From positions 2,598,501 to 2,662,500 of the forward strand of contig OX359193.1 of NCBI GenBank assembly GCA_947172415.1: DNA of 64,000 nt, written 5' to 3'. This document shows, one piece after another, positions 58,718 through 64,000 of the stretch (position 1 is its first letter; every line of letters starts with the position of its first letter). The translations under genes and the position numbers were made by a program. This stretch comes from Chondrosia reniformis (Eukaryota; Porifera; Demospongiae; Chondrillida; Chondrillidae). The notes below the pieces were generated by a model. It made no database searches, was not told the DNA's origin, and saw nothing but the letters and a program-made list of their open reading frames with translations.

Positions 58718-61499
58718 CTAATATGGCCATAAATTCCATACAAAATTCTTCATAGTTTGTGTAAGAAGTTGGCAACTCCAGAAAGCTGTCACAGGTATGA
58801 ATTCAACTCTGATCTCAGGAACAATGCAAATACTGGCACCTGTTACGAAGCGTAAGAATAGGCTCAGTTCACCCACTTGCATGTTTCCTATCATTGTTGT
58901 AAGGTAGGATGACACTAAATCATCTTTTACTACTCCATATTCCAGTATTGAAAGAACCTTTGCAGGTGTAATTGTCATCCTGTAGCATAGCATATGCAGA
59001 TCAGAGGCACTCTTCTTCTCCCAGAAAATTTTATGCAGATGTGGGATACTAGAGTGGATTAGTGCTATAGCAGCTGCAGGCTTAACACAGAACTCATATT
59101 GTGCAATTTGTTCCATTAGCATCTGAAGATTTTAAGAAGTTGGAATTTGTCTGCACCCAAACCTTGATAGTATGTTAACAAGATCAGCCGTAACTGCAAT
59201 GGTAAAAGGTACAGAGGAACCAAGTGCTGCCTTCAGTGTAAGTCGCCTAAAATCACTCACAGAATCTGCAAAGGAATCAACAATGATACAGGTTAGAATA
59301 TATAGTAACATTGGGACCAAGAATCATCATATGCTTACAGGCAAGAAGCCACAAGCCAATTATCCTTCCTGGTATAGGAAAGCCATATAAATTCAAACCA
59401 GGCTGAACCATTGGTGTTAGGGTCTTAGCCCCTTCAAAGAGATGTTGGTAGACATTAGCCCAAGATGCAGAAACATATCTTTCTGAACACCTCCTAAATC
59501 AATGGCTTCTTCATCCCTGTATTCAACAAAGAGTGAATACTCGGCTACAATACCACACATGCTGATAACATTTTCAAATATATTGGCTTGTTTCACAATG
59601 TGTTCTGACCCAGGATGAAAGTTTGCTGTCTTAAGGCATAACTCTCTCTCATTATCATCTATATAAATATCGAAATAATTGTTTATAAAAGAACTAAACG
59701 AAAAATGAACTTTTACACCTGTGATGTATAAACTTGCCTTCATGTCCTTCTACAGAGCTGTTTTCCAAGATTTGGTCATTGCTTATTTCTTCCTCCTTCT
59801 ATTAGTTTTAAAAGATTAACATGCAATTATTATGGTGCTTCCTCGTTTAGCTCAATAATCTGGGAAACTAAAATGTACTCAGATAAGTGATTTTTCCAGA
59901 TAATGGGATTGATTTCCTAAATATCGTCATAACATATAGATGCAGTATTACATCACAATTAAAAAAGCCAAAAATGATGCAATAACAAAATGGCTCATTG
60001 TATTACTCATGCTCAATCAATATACAGTAAAGCCATACTATCATGCATGCAAAATAACAACATTTTGCATACCTTAGTATCAAATAACTCATCTAGCACA
60101 TTCTGATCATATGACTGGTTTTCAGCCTAAACAATAACAAGAGCATCATTATAAGTGACAACACTGTCGTTACTGAAGACCAATAGAGAACGGGGATGAG
60201 GCAGATACAATGAAAAAGGAGGCATTACTTCCTTGCTCAGTATGAATTGATACATATCCTGGATCAAAGGAAAATATGCTTTACTATAATCCAGCAGCAG
60301 TATGTGGCTACATAATGTTTACCCCATATATTTGGTCATTCTATATAATTAGATAGCTTTAAATTAGAACTATAGGTGGTGATGGGCTAAACTATGAGCT
60401 ATGGTTGGAAAACACATGATATATTTTGTTGCCATCAGGAAACTTAAAAGCTATCTTTACTCCTGAAGCTGCCCATTGTTCTTCATAATTCTTTGTATAT
60501 GTGCCAAACTCTATATAAAGATGAGTTAATAAACATGCAAGCATGTAGAAGTATATCTTATACTGGTCATCGCTAACTTGAAGCCACTGATCCTGTTTGG
60601 CCTCTTCAGCTTTTCGTTTTCCTTTTTCTTCCTCCTATATGAAGATTATATTTGGTAGGATGTATACAGCATGCAATTTTATTTACTGTAAAAGATGCAA
60701 AATCACTTTAGCAATGTCAGCTTACAAGGATGCCTTTTGATTTTGAACTTTACTGATCATGCTACTTCTACTTAAATACTGGATATTCGCATAAACTGTA
60801 AACATATCTTCTCTCCCGTCAAACACCCAAATCTTGCTTCATTTGAACGCACCATTTACGCTCTAGTTACTGACGCGGCGTTTTTTTGCCGTATTCCTTT
60901 AAAACATACATAAACAGCCTGATATTGCCTCATCTAGCACAAAAAGTTTACACATTTTATCACGTTTTTAAATGACGCTTTGTATTTTCGGCTGTGGAAT
61001 ATTAATTATTTTTCGGAATGGACTCGGTGAACTCGAACAGGGATAGTGAAAAGACCTACAAGAAGGAGTCTAAAGAGAAAAGGTTGACATAAAAAATCAA
61101 AAACTTATGCAGAGTGAGTTGAACCTCCTTCTTCTATATGACGTCACCGACCACATGATTACATTACCAATTACAACATTTACGTCATAGAAAGTTGCAG
61201 TCTTTTAGCCTCTGACTTGTGGTTACCTGCGAGTTTTCGTCTTCTGGATGCTTCCAGTATTGCAGGCATACCTTTTGGCCTTCAATAATGGGTGTTACCC
61301 TGCCCATTAAAGCTATTAGCCCATCATGTTTACTGCCTTCGATTTCAACAAAAGAATCATCTGATACTTTACCAGAAAGAAGGTCTATAAGGGTGGATTT
61401 AATAGCAGAAAGATTGCTATTCTCTTCCTTGATATGATCAGAGGAGGCAAACAACTCGGGTCTCGTTCTACCATCAAAATCACACAAAACTTCCCGCAT
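58718..61499 (-). pseudogene. HECT-type E3 ligase (G2E3-like) gene, broken
   Basis: Minus strand with exon-like blocks. 61499-61227: ATG, then 91 codons (MREVLCDFDGRTRPEL, SAIKSTLIDLLSGK) ending CAG|GTAACC. About 60637-60560: charged EEEKGKRKAEEAKQDQWLQV. 59640-59335: HECT N-lobe FVEYRDEEAIDLGGVQKDMF, then VYQHLFEGAKTLTPMVQP and GRIIGLWL. 59320-59132: SVSDFRRLTLKAAL, then SRFGCRQIPTS. 59122-58718: EFCVKPAAAIALIHSSIPHL, GELSLFLRFVTGASICIVPE, and (in another frame) HTCDSFLELPTSYTNYEEF, where HTC carries the catalytic Cys. HECT ligases pass ubiquitin from E2 to substrate through that Cys. Damage: a TAA after RQIPTS, frame changes, and loss of the NSLSGLARRPIA segment before HTC. Confidence 0.78.
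59744..60555 (-). other. Introns of the HECT gene, no clear coding
   Basis: Between the N-lobe block and the charged exon I find no certain exon. Family members carry a variable spacer here. Confidence 0.4.
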
Positions 61500-61732
61500 T
61501 TAACATTGGGCCCTTCCTCGTCCATTCTTTACAAAAACAAATGCTAGATTACCACTGTGCATGCGCACAAGAGCATGCAGCTTGCTGTCAGATTACTGCT
61601 GCAACCAAATCAACCATTAACCATTCGAACGTACATCTGAGTTTTAAAACTTACGTTTGTAACGTTCAGACATACATTTGAGGTTTGAAATGTATGTCGA
61701 ATTTTTGTTACATTTAGCTTGCCATACGGATG

Positions 61733-64000
61733 TTTCTAAAACCTGGAATGGAATGGGAGTTGTTAAGCGCAAAGTTCTAACAGTTACCTGCGCAAAGCTG
61801 TGAAGTTTGCGGAAAGGTGTGGAGACAACATGGACCAGCTTAAACCATTACTTGCAGCTTGTATGCTGTGAAAGCGTCAATGTTCTCGTAGAAAAGGCAA
61901 CATGGATCAGTATATTGATAGTAAGTGACAAAATGCATAGTAGCAGTTTCAATGCTCATATCTACCTATATATACATATGTGATATACTATACCAAATTA
62001 GTGGTTACTGTAATGAAACATATCTGTGCAAAATATGTAAAAAGTTCGAAATTTCTAAAACTCATTAGGAATGCTCTCTAGTTCTCAGTAAATGCTCAAA
62101 CCAAGTATTTGCTTGAAACCTTTGCATTTGACAGAGTTACAGCCCTAAATGTCATAAAATTCTACTACGTATACCAACTTAATGTATGGTGAGAGATAGG
62201 ACAAAAATTGACAATTACTCCAAAACTTTTAAAACTCATTGGGCATGCAATGCCGACACCAAGTATTTATCATATGATAATGATATTTATTATATTATTA
62301 CAGAGAGTAATGTATAAAACGGAAATTAAATATCATATAATATCCAGAGGTAAAATAATCAGTCTAAGAATATAAATAGCTATGTACCCTCATTAGGCAG
62401 TGATGGCTGGTAACATTAATTTTTGCCTGCAACAAAAGTTTGATAAATGTGCCACACCATCCATCTCCTTATGTCATCCATGTGGCTCTGTATGAGTGAG
62501 AAGTGAATGTGAGGTGAGTTTGGACAATATGGTTAAAGTACAATCTTGGTGTTTATACCTGATCAAAAGTGTATATATGCCCAAGACTGGAAGGCCTTGT
62601 ACAATGAATACTGCAAGGAAGAATGTACCAATCCATTCACATTAATGCAATAGTGTAACACCAACAACATGAATAAAATGTGGCAGCTGCAGTAATTGCA
62701 GAGTGTACACTGACATACCACACTGACATACCACACAGACAAATGCTCCACAGTCGTAGCCATTTTCATGCAATGGCATGGCACAGGGTTGGTTTGTCAA
62801 TCGCCACTCTGTCATGGTGGACTTCATTCTGTGTGTGATCAAACTGATCACTGCCTGTGAGAGTATGTTTGGACTGTGTGCCATCAAGTGGTCTAGGACC
62901 TCAATTGTCTTGTTCTTAAGATACAATACCTATGGTGGGCTCCACTTAATCGCATAACACTTAAAGAAATTCTGGTTATGTAATATGCATTGTAAATGGA
63001 ACTCATGCATGATTAACATTTATACACACACCATAAGTCTGCAGTGACTGTTGCTGCACACTGGAAGTAGTACAGTATCGTAGAGGTCCAGGTTAATCTG
63101 TGATGGTGTTAATGATTATATGTATCATGCTTATGTCTCAGTCTGCAGAGTCACATGTTAGGATTTTGAATTTGTATTTTATCATATACTTCTGGTTTGA
63201 TTAGTTTGTACCAAGCTGCCTCTTTCTCTACATCTTTGCATCTCTCAATTGCTTGCACAAAGATTGACGTAACTGATAAGAGGTTTGATGTGCCCTATGT
63301 ATGGATGAATCTGCTGTGAGCCCATAAGTGCATGTTTCACCAGAGTACAAGGTTATACAACTTACTGTTGCACATGCCCAAGTAGTGGCCAAAACTAAAA
63401 AAGCATCTACAACCTGTGAACAGATAATAGTATTAACTGACATTATTATGTTCACAGTCTAATTACGTACAAGATGTTACTGTATGACGCACACTTCCAT
63501 TCAGCCAATGTTTTGGACGCAGTGTGAGTAGGTGGTCCTCGTATGTTTGAGAAGTGTTTGAAAATGTACTCCATATAGTTTCAACCTTTAACCATGTGAT
63601 AGCAGTAAGTGTACTATCAAAGACTTAGCATGACATACAACAATCTATATTATATTTTACCTGACTCTTTTGTGCATCACTGAGCTCTCACCACTTGTGC
63701 TGTTGCAGCATCACAGGAGACACAAGTGCCAGGAATGGGACTGGATGTTTCACCAGAAAAGATTTCATTGCAGAAGCTGGGTGATCTACACATTCATCAG
63801 GCATGCAGCCATGTATACTGTAGTTTAAAACCACTCACATGGACCCTATCTTCACTAGCTGCAACCACTTTTGTTGCCTGTGTTGGTAGTAGCAACATTT
63901 GGCATTTTCTTTTTTAGGCACTTTTGCCGTAGGGTACCATGGCCCCCAAGCTTAGGTTTGTCTACGCAGAACTTGCATGTACCTCAGTCTACAGTTCGTG
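61733..64000 (-). mobile_element. Second Ginger-like copy, left part, runs off the window
   Basis: Direct repeat of about 37.9-39.99 kb with 90-95% agreement by eye (for example TGATGGCTGGTAA(C/T)ATTAATTTT at 62400 and 38271). Keeps the Ulp1 motifs: YLKNKTIEVLDHLMAHSP and MPLHENGYDCGAFVCVVCQ (62.6-62.9 kb) and the SQVVDAFLVLATTW helix (63.4 kb). A 100-bp segment at about 63465-63550 is extra relative to the first copy. It starts abruptly at TTTCTAAAACCTGGAATGGA, so the long outer repeat is absent or truncated here. Confidence 0.85.

Overview
The window looks like nuclear DNA of an invertebrate animal, AT-rich and heavily loaded with transposable elements. Two host genes can be recognised across introns: COQ5, the coenzyme Q methyltransferase, and a RAD6/UBE2A-type ubiquitin-conjugating enzyme. 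The element set (LINEs of several clades, Tc1, Tigger, Ginger-like and hAT-like elements, HECT, BEN and HIRAN relatives) would fit a sponge or another early-branching metazoan. That placement is inference from general knowledge; nothing in the sequence proves the taxon. No rRNA, tRNA or CRISPR was recognised.

Layout. 0-8.5 kb holds decayed elements: a Tc1 tail, a LINE tail, a 453-bp Tigger-type MITE, a minisatellite, the head of an integrase-like gene, a 2.5-kb LINE and a fuller Tc1 copy. 8.7-9.8 kb is a broken BEN-domain gene and 10.7 kb an orphan PHD-like finger. From 13.9 to 35.3 kb the minus strand carries four COQ5 exons whose splice phases fit each other exactly. Their introns of about 9.1 and 11.4 kb hold a Ginger-like/Ulp1 remnant, LINEs, TIR elements, a Tigger element with a divergent HIRAN-domain reading frame, a 402-bp-arm palindrome and a hAT-like element. 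Head to head with COQ5, at 36.2-36.9 kb, lies the damaged UBE2A-like gene.

From 37.09 to 48.74 kb there is a large composite bounded by inverted repeats of about 0.93 kb. It encodes a Ginger-type integrase and a Ulp1-type protease on the minus strand and has taken two LINE insertions, one with a clean 17-bp target duplication. Its right end abuts a 7.7-kb satellite (48.74-56.42 kb) of about 113 monomers of 68 bp, each able to fold into a hairpin. Beyond it, a plus-strand integrase-like gene (57.0-58.4 kb) converges on a minus-strand HECT ligase gene (58.7-61.5 kb). Both appear to begin with the same small PB1/ubiquitin-like domain. The window ends inside a second copy of the Ginger-like element (61.73 kb onward).

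Only COQ5 looks intact as far as it can be followed. The other coding traces are mobile-element proteins or broken host-like genes. The most notable items are the integrase-HECT pair with a shared N-terminal domain, the transposase-HIRAN pair, the perfect palindrome, and the satellite that starts at a transposon end.
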